Source: Bacteroidaceae bacterium
GTDB lineage: Bacteria; Bacteroidota; Bacteroidia; Bacteroidales; Bacteroidaceae
Assembly (NCBI GenBank): GCA_017557475.1
Contig: JAFYYO010000333.1
Location: forward strand, 1-7,363
Reading direction: 5' to 3'
Length of the DNA: 7,363 nucleotides
Below are positions 1 through 6,421 of this stretch, piece after piece. The first letter of the stretch is position 1; each line of letters begins with the position of its first letter. Both the position numbers and the translations under genes were made by a program. The notes below the pieces were generated by a model. That model worked only from the letters and a program-made list of their open reading frames with translations. It searched no databases and was not told where the DNA came from.

Positions 1-824
1 GGATTGAGATAGGTGCAGCGATATTTCTCGTCGAAGTTGCACCAGCGGTTCACTTTCGAGGTCTTGATGCCAGGCTGCGTCTGCTCCAAGTCTGCAGGAA
101 TATGGCCAGCGAAGGCAGGGAGAACAGGCGTCATGTTCAGTTCGCGCTCTCGCTTGAGGATTTGTTTCTGCAGCTCAGCCTGTCCGTCAATCCAACTCTG
201 AGGCAAAGGTCCCTGCCAACGGTCGATGTTTATCATGCGTTGCCAAGGCAGATGGGCAGGGCCAGTGAAGTAGGCACGAATTAGCTCATCCGTCATGCCG
301 TACTTACGCCAAACCTTTTGCCAAACGGCTTCCTGACCGGTGATGGCAAGCGGCATATTCACACCATTCAGCGCCATCCAATCGATGAACCTTTCCCATT
401 GCGGCCACTTCCACCAAGGCATCGTGTAGCCGAAAGTGCAGTAGTTGAGGAAGAAACGGATGGGAACCTCCACTTTGCCTGAGACCTTCTGGGGAACCTT
501 TGGCATCTTCTTGGGCAGTTCCACGGGATTGAAGTCGTACCAGCTCACATTCGCGAGGCAATACTGTTGGATGTAGCGATTCAGACCGACTGCCATCGAG
601 TTGGCGTTGTTGCCTCGGATGAGGACTTTCTTGCCCTTCTGGAGCAGTTCGTAGGAGTCCGTCGTCTCGTTGGTTTGCTCAAAGACTACGGCTTTGGCTT
701 TGCTGCCCATTACTCTGCGAGCCAGAGCCTCAGCAGCCCTCTCGTCGGCAGTTCGGAACGACATCAGCGCCAACGAAACCACCAAAAGCAGGAGGGATTT
801 GAAGATTTGTTTGTAAAGAGTCAT
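1..824 (-). CDS. Alpha-N-acetylglucosaminidase (NAGLU, GH89), N-terminal part
   Basis: This is the first 274 codons of a GH89 enzyme; the rest lies beyond the left edge. The family hydrolyses terminal alpha-linked GlcNAc, as in heparan sulfate or alpha-GlcNAc-capped mucin O-glycans. The start at 824 is chosen because it opens a signal peptide (MTLYKQIFKSLLLLVVSLAL), which implies export to the periplasm or surface. Residues about 27-115 fit the small N-terminal alpha/beta domain. From about residue 122 the catalytic barrel begins with strong family signatures: RFFLNYCTFGYTMPWWKWPQWE, read in pieces, then the IDWMALNGVNMPLA segment, GQEAVWQKVW, and near residue 240 MTPVLPAFAGHIP. All have close counterparts in human NAGLU as I recall it. 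The catalytic glutamates lie outside the window, so activity cannot be judged. It starts 8 bp after the GH84 stop, which suggests one transcript. I am very sure of the family; the substrate is inference. Confidence 0.95.
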   Translation of the reverse strand, partial: MTLYKQIFKSLLLLVVSLALMSFRTADERAAEALARRVMGSKAKAVVFEQTNETTDSYELLQKGKKVLIRGNNANSMAVGLNRYIQQYCLANVSWYDFNPVELPKKMPKVPQKVSGKVEVPIRFFLNYCTFGYTMPWWKWPQWERFIDWMALNGVNMPLAITGQEAVWQKVWRKYGMTDELIRAYFTGPAHLPWQRMINIDRWQGPLPQSWIDGQAELQKQILKRERELNMTPVLPAFAGHIPADLEQTQPGIKTSKVNRWCNFDEKYRCTYLN

Positions 825-832
825 GTTGATTA

Positions 833-3800
833 TTATTTGATAATTTTCTTTCCATTGTGAATGTAGATGCTTGGTAGAAGGACTTTGCCATTAATTCGAC
901 GTCCGCTGAGGTCGTACCAAGCACCATCACATTGAACATTGAACATTGAACATTGAACATTTTTGATTCCTGTGATAGTGCTGGTTCCTTCTTCTGTCTC
1001 TTCAGTTATTTCAAAGATGAGCGGAGCTTTGGAAGTCCAGCTAATCTTCACGGCTACGGCCATAGGATAGGCTGTGAGGTCGAAACGGCAGACATAACCC
1101 GTCAGGGTGCCAAGCTCTTCCCAATTGTCTCCATCTGTAGTAACACTTACGATAGCATCTGTCACCTTTCCTCCATCTTGATAAATGGCGAGAGTTTTGG
1201 TATACTGAAGCGAGCGGGAATGCCAGAAGATTTCTCCTGGCTTGGTTGTAGTTTCATAGGAAGTACCGCCCTCGGCATCTGCCAGTTCGGGAATTGTCAT
1301 GCCTGAAGTATCGACAGCGAGGCCTTGATATGCCTCATCATAGACGCGACCATTCACCTCGATTTCGTAGAGACGAAGCCACCTTGATGTGTTGGGCGTG
1401 GAAAGGAAAAGGCGTACGTACCTTGCCGACTTCCCTTGTCCGTCGAAGTCACAATAAGTCATCTCGTTGCTGTACTTTACATTATGCTCGTTCTCGAGTG
1501 TATAGTTAATGTCTGTTGTGCCGCTGATAGGAATGCTTTCCCAATTGTTTCCGTCTGTAGAGATTTGCACAAGAGCAGCTGTCATGTAGTCGCCGTTTTC
1601 CGTTCCCATACAGATACGGACATCGTGGATAGGCATGATTTTCTTGAGCCTTACCATATAGGCATCGCCGTCCTCTTGATTGCGTCGGATGCAGGTCCAC
1701 GTCGTGTAATCGTTATCTATCATATACTTCTCCGTATGGCCATCATAGAAACCTGCACTGCATTGTGGCGTTGTTGCCGATGAGGGCTTCACCTTCTGAG
1801 GGAGTACAAGTTTGAACTCCGTGGTGGAGAGCTTCAGGAAACGTGCTTCAGCAGAAGGATTGACAAAGATGACGTACTTGATATGTTCCAAAGGAAGGGG
1901 GCTGTCTTTCTTCATTTCTACCCACTGCTTTCCGTTGGCAGAGCAGAGCACTTCATAGTGTTCCCAAAGCGTATCAGCAACGAAGTAATCCTCTATGCGT
2001 GTGGCCTTCGAGAGAGAAATGCCTACAAAGTCGCCAGAGTTCATCGCTACAGGCTTGGTCAGCTTGATATAAGCTTGACCGGTTGAAGTGTAGAGGGTGA
2101 CAGAGCCGTTCATATCCTCGCGACTACCCACAAAGCTGGGGGCTGTGGGGTTGAGGTTCGTGAAATAATCTTTGCCGAGCGAGTTCTGCGAGAACCATTC
2201 CACGAAAGGCGCCATTGCTTCTGCGGCAGGCTCCGGGTATTTTGTTGAGAGACGAATGCTGCTGCCCATGCCTGTAAGAATATTGTAAGCAAAGCGGTCG
2301 TCGGTGGCGAAACCTTCGACATAGTTCTGCTCTTTTACAAAGTTTTCCCACTTCGTATCGTCGTTGGGCGAAACTACCAACTCCGAAAGTTTGACAATCT
2401 CCTGCGCCATCGCTTCGAGCTTTAAGAGCCAAGGCTTTACATCATTGTAGAAAAGGAGGTCGCTTTCGCGTTCGGAAGTCTCGAGGGCATGAAGGTCTGT
2501 GCAGGCATTCAAAATGGATTGAACCTCAGTCAGCATCTCCTCCGTTGGCGGGTTGCCTTTGCCAAGAGCTGTCTTGAAGCGAGAGACAAGTGCACTGAAA
2601 ACGGATGAATCGTAATAACTCAGATAGGGAGCCAGGAGACGCAGAGAGGCAGCATGTCCCTGCCCAACCACTGCGGGCAAAGCAGCTTCCCAAGATGCCA
2701 TATTGTCGAAGGCGGCATTGTTCCAAGTATAGTTACCGACGCTAAACAGCGCAATCTTCGACACCTCGCCTTGCTGCATTGGATTGATGAGGATGGTCTG
2801 TGCGTTTTGCAGATTGGGTTCGAGCACAGAGTTGTCGTCGATGCGACGATGGATGACGAAGTTCGTGTAGGTATCCATCGGGAAGAGCTTCGTCACATCC
2901 TGATCGTTGCAGGGATAGTTCCACCACCACGAAACCTCGCGCCCAAGATAGTTCTTGCCTTTCAGCAGGTCGCTGCTGTTGGGAACCGACCACGTCTTCG
3001 TTCCCGTGATATAGATGTCCACCTTTGCTGGCGTATTACTCAAGGCGGCGTAGAACTTCTGGCGGTTCTCTTCTGAGGATTGGCTGAAGTTATACAGCTG
3101 AGGCACAACATTCAAGGGCTTTACAGTGTCTTCAGGAGCTGCGTCTTCTTTGTTCCACTTCTGGTCGATGAGGTTCTGCAGCTCCGTCACTCTGCTGGCA
3201 TTAAGTTGTTGAGTAGCTTCGTCTGTCGGAATGCTTACGTCATCGACGCACAGACCAAACTGACGAACGCCGAGCTTGTACATATTCTGGAACTTCGTCA
3301 TGATTCTCGAGACGACAGTCGTGTTGCTCGCATTGGTGAAAGCCGAGCCCGGATGAATCGCCCAGATGAAGTTCACCTTGCACTGGTGCGCAGTCTTCGT
3401 GATGTCTTTGAGCATCTTCTGCGAAAGGTAGCCCAGTTTCCTCTGCTCTGACGTGATGCTTGTCGGATAGGGGTCTGCCCATTTCTGGGAATGGTAAGGG
3501 TCGCTCTTGGCGCCGTACATATACATATTCATCTTGAAGCGAGCCATGAAGCGGAAGAGGTCTTGACTCACCTCGGAACTATAAGGAACGCCGTAGTAGC
3601 CCTCGATGATGCCACGGTTCTTCACGTCGGCATAGTCCTGAATCTCGCCGCAAACGATATTATCGGCATCGGCATCAAGTATCTGTTCAAGCGAAGCAAG
3701 CCCATAGAATGTGGCATCCGTGTTCTCGCCAACGATGATGATTTCTGCCAACTCGCTCCCTTCCTGCCTTTGAATGGTGAGGTTGTGCCTGTCATACTTG

Positions 3801-4084
3801 CCCGGAGTCGCGAGACTCGCATCCACGCAAAGGCGAAGGATAGAACGCCCCCCCTCTTGCGCACTTTTTCCGTGTTCCTCCAGCACTTGTATGGCTCGGT
3901 CAATCGTGTATTGGTCGATGCCTTCCTCTGCGATGATGCTCACCGTCTCCGTGACAGAAGCAGTCATGCTTGATTGTTGTGTCAAGTGTGGAACCGGATA
4001 GATGCCATAAGGATTCCCTTGCGCCCAAGTTCCCATGCACAGCAACAAAGCGAGTGTCAATAAGAGTATCCGTTTTGTTTTCAT
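833..4084 (-). CDS. Secreted GH84 beta-N-acetylglucosaminidase with accessory C-terminal domains
   Basis: A 1083-residue exported GH84 enzyme (O-GlcNAcase/NagJ/hyaluronidase-like family) that removes terminal beta-GlcNAc by substrate-assisted catalysis. I chose the start at 4084 because MKTKRILLLTLALLLCMGTWA is a clean signal peptide (TWA|QG cleavage); an ATG at 4108 only adds eight unlikely residues. Domain order: an alpha/beta N-domain (about 30-150); a GH84 barrel from KNRGIIEGYYGVPYS (155-169) through the catalytic Asp pair in GLCVDDV (D281, D282), WWWNYPCND (386-394) and NPMQQGEVSKIALFSVGNY (434-452); a helical region; and two discoidin/CBM32-like beta domains (about 645-765 and 770-911), the second containing DNDYTTW and ARYVRL. 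A further beta-rich segment (about 925-1035) follows. The asparagines and aspartate aligned with BtGH84 substrate-binding residues are kept, so it should be active. It ends in a heptamer-encoded linker (NVQCSMFNVQC) and a WYDLSGRR...IYIHNGKK tail. Likely substrates are host mucin-type or other GlcNAc-terminated glycans. Confidence 0.95.
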   Translation of the reverse strand: MKTKRILLLTLALLLCMGTWAQGNPYGIYPVPHLTQQSSMTASVTETVSIIAEEGIDQYTIDRAIQVLEEHGKSAQEGGRSILRLCVDASLATPGKYDRHNLTIQRQEGSELAEIIIVGENTDATFYGLASLEQILDADADNIVCGEIQDYADVKNRGIIEGYYGVPYSSEVSQDLFRFMARFKMNMYMYGAKSDPYHSQKWADPYPTSITSEQRKLGYLSQKMLKDITKTAHQCKVNFIWAIHPGSAFTNASNTTVVSRIMTKFQNMYKLGVRQFGLCVDDVSIPTDEATQQLNASRVTELQNLIDQKWNKEDAAPEDTVKPLNVVPQLYNFSQSSEENRQKFYAALSNTPAKVDIYITGTKTWSVPNSSDLLKGKNYLGREVSWWWNYPCNDQDVTKLFPMDTYTNFVIHRRIDDNSVLEPNLQNAQTILINPMQQGEVSKIALFSVGNYTWNNAAFDNMASWEAALPAVVGQGHAASLRLLAPYLSYYDSSVFSALVSRFKTALGKGNPPTEEMLTEVQSILNACTDLHALETSERESDLLFYNDVKPWLLKLEAMAQEIVKLSELVVSPNDDTKWENFVKEQNYVEGFATDDRFAYNILTGMGSSIRLSTKYPEPAAEAMAPFVEWFSQNSLGKDYFTNLNPTAPSFVGSREDMNGSVTLYTSTGQAYIKLTKPVAMNSGDFVGISLSKATRIEDYFVADTLWEHYEVLCSANGKQWVEMKKDSPLPLEHIKYVIFVNPSAEARFLKLSTTEFKLVLPQKVKPSSATTPQCSAGFYDGHTEKYMIDNDYTTWTCIRRNQEDGDAYMVRLKKIMPIHDVRICMGTENGDYMTAALVQISTDGNNWESIPISGTTDINYTLENEHNVKYSNEMTYCDFDGQGKSARYVRLFLSTPNTSRWLRLYEIEVNGRVYDEAYQGLAVDTSGMTIPELADAEGGTSYETTTKPGEIFWHSRSLQYTKTLAIYQDGGKVTDAIVSVTTDGDNWEELGTLTGYVCRFDLTAYPMAVAVKISWTSKAPLIFEITEETEEGTSTITGIKNVQCSMFNVQCDGAWYDLSGRRINGKVLLPSIYIHNGKKIIK
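931..960 (-). repeat. Heptamer tandem repeat (GTTCAAT)4 inside the GH84 gene
   Basis: Four exact 7-bp units, GTTCAAT on the minus strand, plus two bases of a fifth. In frame they encode the linker NVQCSMFNVQC between the last beta-rich domain and the C-terminal tail. Three units make 21 nt, so the peptide repeats every seven residues. I recall similar NVQCSMF-type stretches in other Bacteroidales proteins, but cannot check this here. Confidence 0.9.
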
Positions 4085-4121
4085 GGTAATATGGTTTCTG
4101 TGTGGCATAGTTGTTATTGTT

Positions 4122-4460
4122 TTATTTAGAGGAGACCTTATTCTTCATCTCCTCCAGCTCTTCGAGGGTGATGATGCCCTGCTTTTGCAGCTTTTCCAAC
4201 TTCTGGATTTCTTTGTCTGCGCCAAGGTTTAAATCGTTATATCTGCAGAGCAGTTCTTCCTTCATCTTCTCGTATTTCTCGGCATCTACGAGTCCTTGGT
4301 CGCGAAGTTTTACTAGGTTCTTTATCTCATGACTAAGGGAATGATCCTCAGGTCCCAACACTCCACCTTCTCCGAAAATGTAGGAGTAGAACTTGAGCTT
4401 CAAGCCAATCATGATTGCTGAAATCAGCAAAACGGCCAGCAAAATAGCGATTCCTTTCAT
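4122..4460 (-). CDS. Small membrane-anchored protein with two SHOCT-like segments
   Basis: A 112-residue protein with no recognised enzyme domain. Residues about 3-22 (GIAILLAVLLISAIMIGLKL) form one hydrophobic helix that would anchor it in the inner membrane or act as an uncleaved signal. The rest is charged and helical. It contains two copies of a SHOCT-like pattern: EIKNLVKLRDQGLVDAEKYE (from 45) and EIQKLEKLQKQGIITLEELE (from 84). Each has the usual leucine-rich helix, a G[LI][VI] turn, then an E/K-rich helix. SHOCT modules normally sit at the C-terminus of other proteins and probably mediate oligomerisation or partner binding, so a protein made almost only of two of them is likely an adaptor. 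The start at 4460 is the only ATG before the membrane helix. It lies 37 bp upstream of the GH84 gene and may be co-transcribed with it; a functional link is not shown. Confidence 0.85.
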   Translation of the reverse strand: MKGIAILLAVLLISAIMIGLKLKFYSYIFGEGGVLGPEDHSLSHEIKNLVKLRDQGLVDAEKYEKMKEELLCRYNDLNLGADKEIQKLEKLQKQGIITLEELEEMKNKVSSK

Positions 4461-4500
4461 TCCTGTTAAGCTTTGTCAAATCATTTATTAAGGTCTTTCC

Positions 4501-4527
4501 CAAAACTACCCACGTATAGTTTGCAAA
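4501..4527 (-). promoter_or_regulatory. Candidate Bacteroidetes sigma-ABfr promoter for the SHOCT-GH84-GH89 genes
   Basis: On the minus strand, TAGTTTTG at 4508-4501 matches the Bacteroidetes -7 box TAnnTTTG, and TTTG at 4527-4524 could be the -33 box. The spacing between them is 15 nt, shorter than the usual roughly 19 nt, which lowers confidence. Transcription would start near 4494, about 34 nt before the ATG at 4460. The 22-bp array overlaps and extends upstream of the -33 box. Confidence 0.4.
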
Positions 4528-4642
4528 CGAGGCACGTTATGTTATCAATCATAACACGTTATGTTTGGCTTCATAACACGTTATGTTTGGCATCATAACA
4601 CGTTATGTTTTTCAACCAGGCACGCCTCCTGATTCTCAACCA
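4511..4642. repeat. Six-unit 22-bp phased repeat array with CATAAC-AC-GTTATG dyads
   Basis: Six units of exactly 22 bp begin with CACG at 4511, 4533, 4555, 4577, 4599 and 4621. The inner four begin CACGTTATG; the outer two diverge after CACG or CACGTA. Where a unit ending in CATAA meets the next CACGTTATG, a 14-bp dyad forms (CATAAC-AC-GTTATG), with perfect 6-bp arms around a 2-bp centre. There are three such dyads, at 4550-4563, 4572-4585 and 4594-4607. The left flank has half a dyad (GAGGCACGTTATG), and the right flank keeps the register with a different dyad, AGGC-AC-GCCT (4618-4627). A 2-nt centre is too short for a full RNA hairpin loop, so DNA-level protein binding seems more likely. 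The 22-bp period places the sites on nearly the same face of the helix. Function is inferred. Confidence 0.9.
4519..4528. promoter_or_regulatory. Perfect 10-bp palindrome GTTTGCAAAC over the candidate -33 box
   Basis: GTTTGCAAAC is a perfect inverted repeat inside the most promoter-proximal unit of the 22-bp array, and it contains the TTTG proposed as the -33 box. It could be an operator. A 10-bp palindrome can also occur by chance, so this is only a position worth noting. Confidence 0.3.
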
Positions 4643-4659
4643 CTTAGGATATGAGCTTT

Positions 4660-5274
4660 TTACGGCTTTTTGAAGGTCCAAACCTGCTCGCCTTTGAAGG
4701 ATTTGATGTGAAGGACGATATTATCTCCAGTAGAAATGGCTTCGAAATCATCTGTCGTGAGACTTGCATAGACGGTCGTCGTATAGGAGAGAGGGTCGCC
4801 GTTCTGCCGATGATGAAGGCTGATGTGGGTTGTATTCCCACTCACTTCGTCCACTCGATAGCCCCAATATTGTGTACCTCCTTGCGTGAGAGGTGCGAGT
4901 TGCATGTTAATATATCGACCTGATTGCCAAACGCTTGTAACCTTGATAGGGTCAGGATCGTAGGCAAGTTCCGTCGAGTCGCGAAGCATATAGGCTCCCG
5001 TCGCATTATAGAGCGTAGCGTTCTGACCATCAGGAATATAGCCACAAACGGCGCGATACCTTGAATTCTTTTCGTAACCCGACTGCGGATTGGAAAGAAT
5101 GTAAGTACGCTCATCATCGGTCGTGAGTTCAACCATCGTGCCAGAATCATCGGTTTGAAGCATCGCGAACTCAGTCACGACATTCGGGTAGAAGTCGTCG
5201 CTACTGTCCTTGCAGGCGGAGAGGAGCAGAAGTCCACCACATAAAACCCCGATTTTTAACTTTTCACTTTTCAG
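4660..5274 (-). CDS. NigD-like lipoprotein, start codon unclear (CTG proposed)
   Basis: The readable frame from 5274 gives about 204 residues: a short basic start (KSEKLK), a hydrophobic stretch (GVLCGGLLLLSA) and a lipobox LSAC with Cys21, followed by KDSSDDFYP. This is a convincing lipoprotein signal peptide, and the charged residues after the Cys loosely resemble Bacteroidetes surface-export signals. The mature part looks like a NigD protein: an N-terminal OB-like half with TYILSNPQSGY and YRAVCGYI, then a C-terminal half with IKVTSVWQSGRYINMQLAPL, RQNGDP and a final strand ending WTFKKP. The role of NigD-like proteins is poorly known. No in-frame ATG, GTG or TTG lies between the upstream stop (TGA, 5280-5278) and the lipobox. 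The first standard start is a GTG at 5178, which would discard the lipobox and is therefore unlikely. CTG at 5274 overlaps the acyltransferase end by 11 bp. Family call likely; start doubtful. Confidence 0.8.
   Translation of the reverse strand: MKSEKLKIGVLCGGLLLLSACKDSSDDFYPNVVTEFAMLQTDDSGTMVELTTDDERTYILSNPQSGYEKNSRYRAVCGYIPDGQNATLYNATGAYMLRDSTELAYDPDPIKVTSVWQSGRYINMQLAPLTQGGTQYWGYRVDEVSGNTTHISLHHRQNGDPLSYTTTVYASLTTDDFEAISTGDNIVLHIKSFKGEQVWTFKKP
5253..5273 (-). repeat. Heptamer tract (TGAAAAG)2 plus TTAAAAA at a gene junction
   Basis: On the minus strand two exact TGAAAAG units (5273-5260) are followed by the degenerate unit TTAAAAA (5259-5253). The tract contains the acyltransferase stop TGA (5266-5264) and the first codons of the lipoprotein frame. 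Seven is not a multiple of three, so a gain or loss of one unit would change how the two frames relate. Confidence 0.65.
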
Positions 5275-6421
5275 GTTTCACTTTATTAATGACTGGGTTA
5301 GCGTACATTGTGAGGATACGTTCCCGCAGGAAAGCCTCATCTTTATTATCAATCTGAACGAGATCGATACGGCTCTGCAAATAGGTTTCGAAGGTTTGCT
5401 TCTCCTCCGAAGTGTACTTGTCGGCATGATCCGAAGTGCCTTGAAGCAAATCGAGGGCAACATAATTGCCAGGATAGAGCTGATACCCTGCATGAATCTG
5501 CTTGTCGATTCGACGGGCAATCTCTGTGAAGACCTCTGTTTTAGGCAGTTCCGCAAGTTCGTCGAGCCAGTTGTTGATGGGAGGAGTCGCTTCGTAATGG
5601 ATGCGGCCTTTCTTTCCCATAATGCCCGTCTTCATGTTGTCGAGGTCGTCCTGCTTGCTCTTCTTGAAGCTCGGATTGTCCCTCTTTTGCTGGAACTCCT
5701 GCGCCTTGAGGTAGTCGCAAGGGTCGTACTCGTAACTGATACTGAGGGGCACGAGGTTGAGCTCCTTGAGTCGGTCGACGACTTCACCTTCTCCAGCCAT
5801 CGCAAACATCTTGAGCAGAGACTCTTGCGTCTGGTCGCTACTATCCTTTGCACGTCCTTCTCGTTGCGCTATCCAAATGTTTTCGTGCTTCTCCTGAATG
5901 GCGTAATGCATATAACGACTCATTCTCTGACTGCTCTCCAAGAGCTCCCGAGGACTGAGACCTCGCTTAACCGTAAAGGCTTTGTTGAGCTTGACGAGCG
6001 TCTTAATCCAAGGATAGATGAGGAGATTGTCGCCAATCGCTATCTCGCAAGTCGTGGGGAATTTGTGTTCATGAAGCATCAGGTCGAGGATTGCGCTGTC
6101 GAGGACGATATCACGATGATTGCTGATGAAAGTATAACGTTCCGGACCAGGCTCGATTCCACTATAGGCGAAAGTACAACCCGTACTGCATTTGCGAAGG
6201 ATGTGCTTCACGACGGGCTTCATGAAACGCAGCTGGAACTGGAGAGGCGTGTTGACTCCGACGAAAGCCAAGCGGAAAAGGCCGTTCCTCATCCAGCTCG
6301 GCATCCAAGGAACGAAGCCTTTCAGCATCCTTGAAAACTGCCTGTCGGCAAGCAAGGAATTGACCGCCTGCTTTATCTCGCCTTCGGCAAAGGGACGTAT
6401 CTCGTCAAACTCGGGGTTCAT
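5264..6421 (-). CDS. PlsC-like glycerophospholipid acyltransferase
   Basis: A 385-residue member of the PlsC/LPLAT acyltransferase superfamily, predicted to move acyl chains onto a glycerol-phosphate or related lipid at the inner membrane. The four family blocks appear in order: block I FISNHRDIVLD (98-108), block II KAFTVKRG (147-154), block III IWIAQREGR (182-190, the counterpart of FPEGT) and block IV VPLSISYEYDP (224-234). In block I the spacing from His102 to Asp108 is H-x5-D rather than the textbook H-x4-D, with an extra Asp104. At 385 residues it is longer than a typical PlsC (about 240) and has a charged C-terminal extension rich in Lys and Glu. Its ATG overlaps the ddl stop as ATGA, which implies coupled translation. 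The exact acyl acceptor cannot be read from sequence, so I give no gene symbol. Confidence 0.88.
   Translation of the reverse strand: MNPEFDEIRPFAEGEIKQAVNSLLADRQFSRMLKGFVPWMPSWMRNGLFRLAFVGVNTPLQFQLRFMKPVVKHILRKCSTGCTFAYSGIEPGPERYTFISNHRDIVLDSAILDLMLHEHKFPTTCEIAIGDNLLIYPWIKTLVKLNKAFTVKRGLSPRELLESSQRMSRYMHYAIQEKHENIWIAQREGRAKDSSDQTQESLLKMFAMAGEGEVVDRLKELNLVPLSISYEYDPCDYLKAQEFQQKRDNPSFKKSKQDDLDNMKTGIMGKKGRIHYEATPPINNWLDELAELPKTEVFTEIARRIDKQIHAGYQLYPGNYVALDLLQGTSDHADKYTSEEKQTFETYLQSRIDLVQIDNKDEAFLRERILTMYANPVINKVKPEK

Noticed and set aside
3848..3854. A run of seven C (G on the coding strand) in the GH84 gene as a slippage site
   Set aside because: It encodes GlyGly in frame inside a conserved region with no alternate product. 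A single G7 run gives little support for programmed slippage or phase variation.
3491..3973. A 160-codon plus-strand open frame, and similar ones at 2654-3076, 3080-3451 and 953-1306
   Set aside because: All are antisense to the continuous GH84 coding region with its conserved motifs, and none has a plausible domain or start context.
4511..4642. A short CRISPR array
   Set aside because: The period is only 22 bp, with conservation running through most of each unit. There is no room for spacers and no cas gene nearby.
4643..4675. A rho-independent terminator after the lipoprotein gene
   Set aside because: The two T-rich stretches near the stop form a direct repeat (GCTTTTTACG, GCTTTTTGA), not a GC stem followed by a U tract.
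4660..5178. The GTG at 5178 as the lipoprotein start
   Set aside because: It would discard the lipobox and signal peptide, which are clearly encoded in the same frame just upstream.
5210..6334. A 374-codon open frame on the plus strand
   Set aside because: It lies wholly antisense to the well-supported acyltransferase and the lipoprotein start, and shows no recognisable motif. It is a codon-bias shadow.
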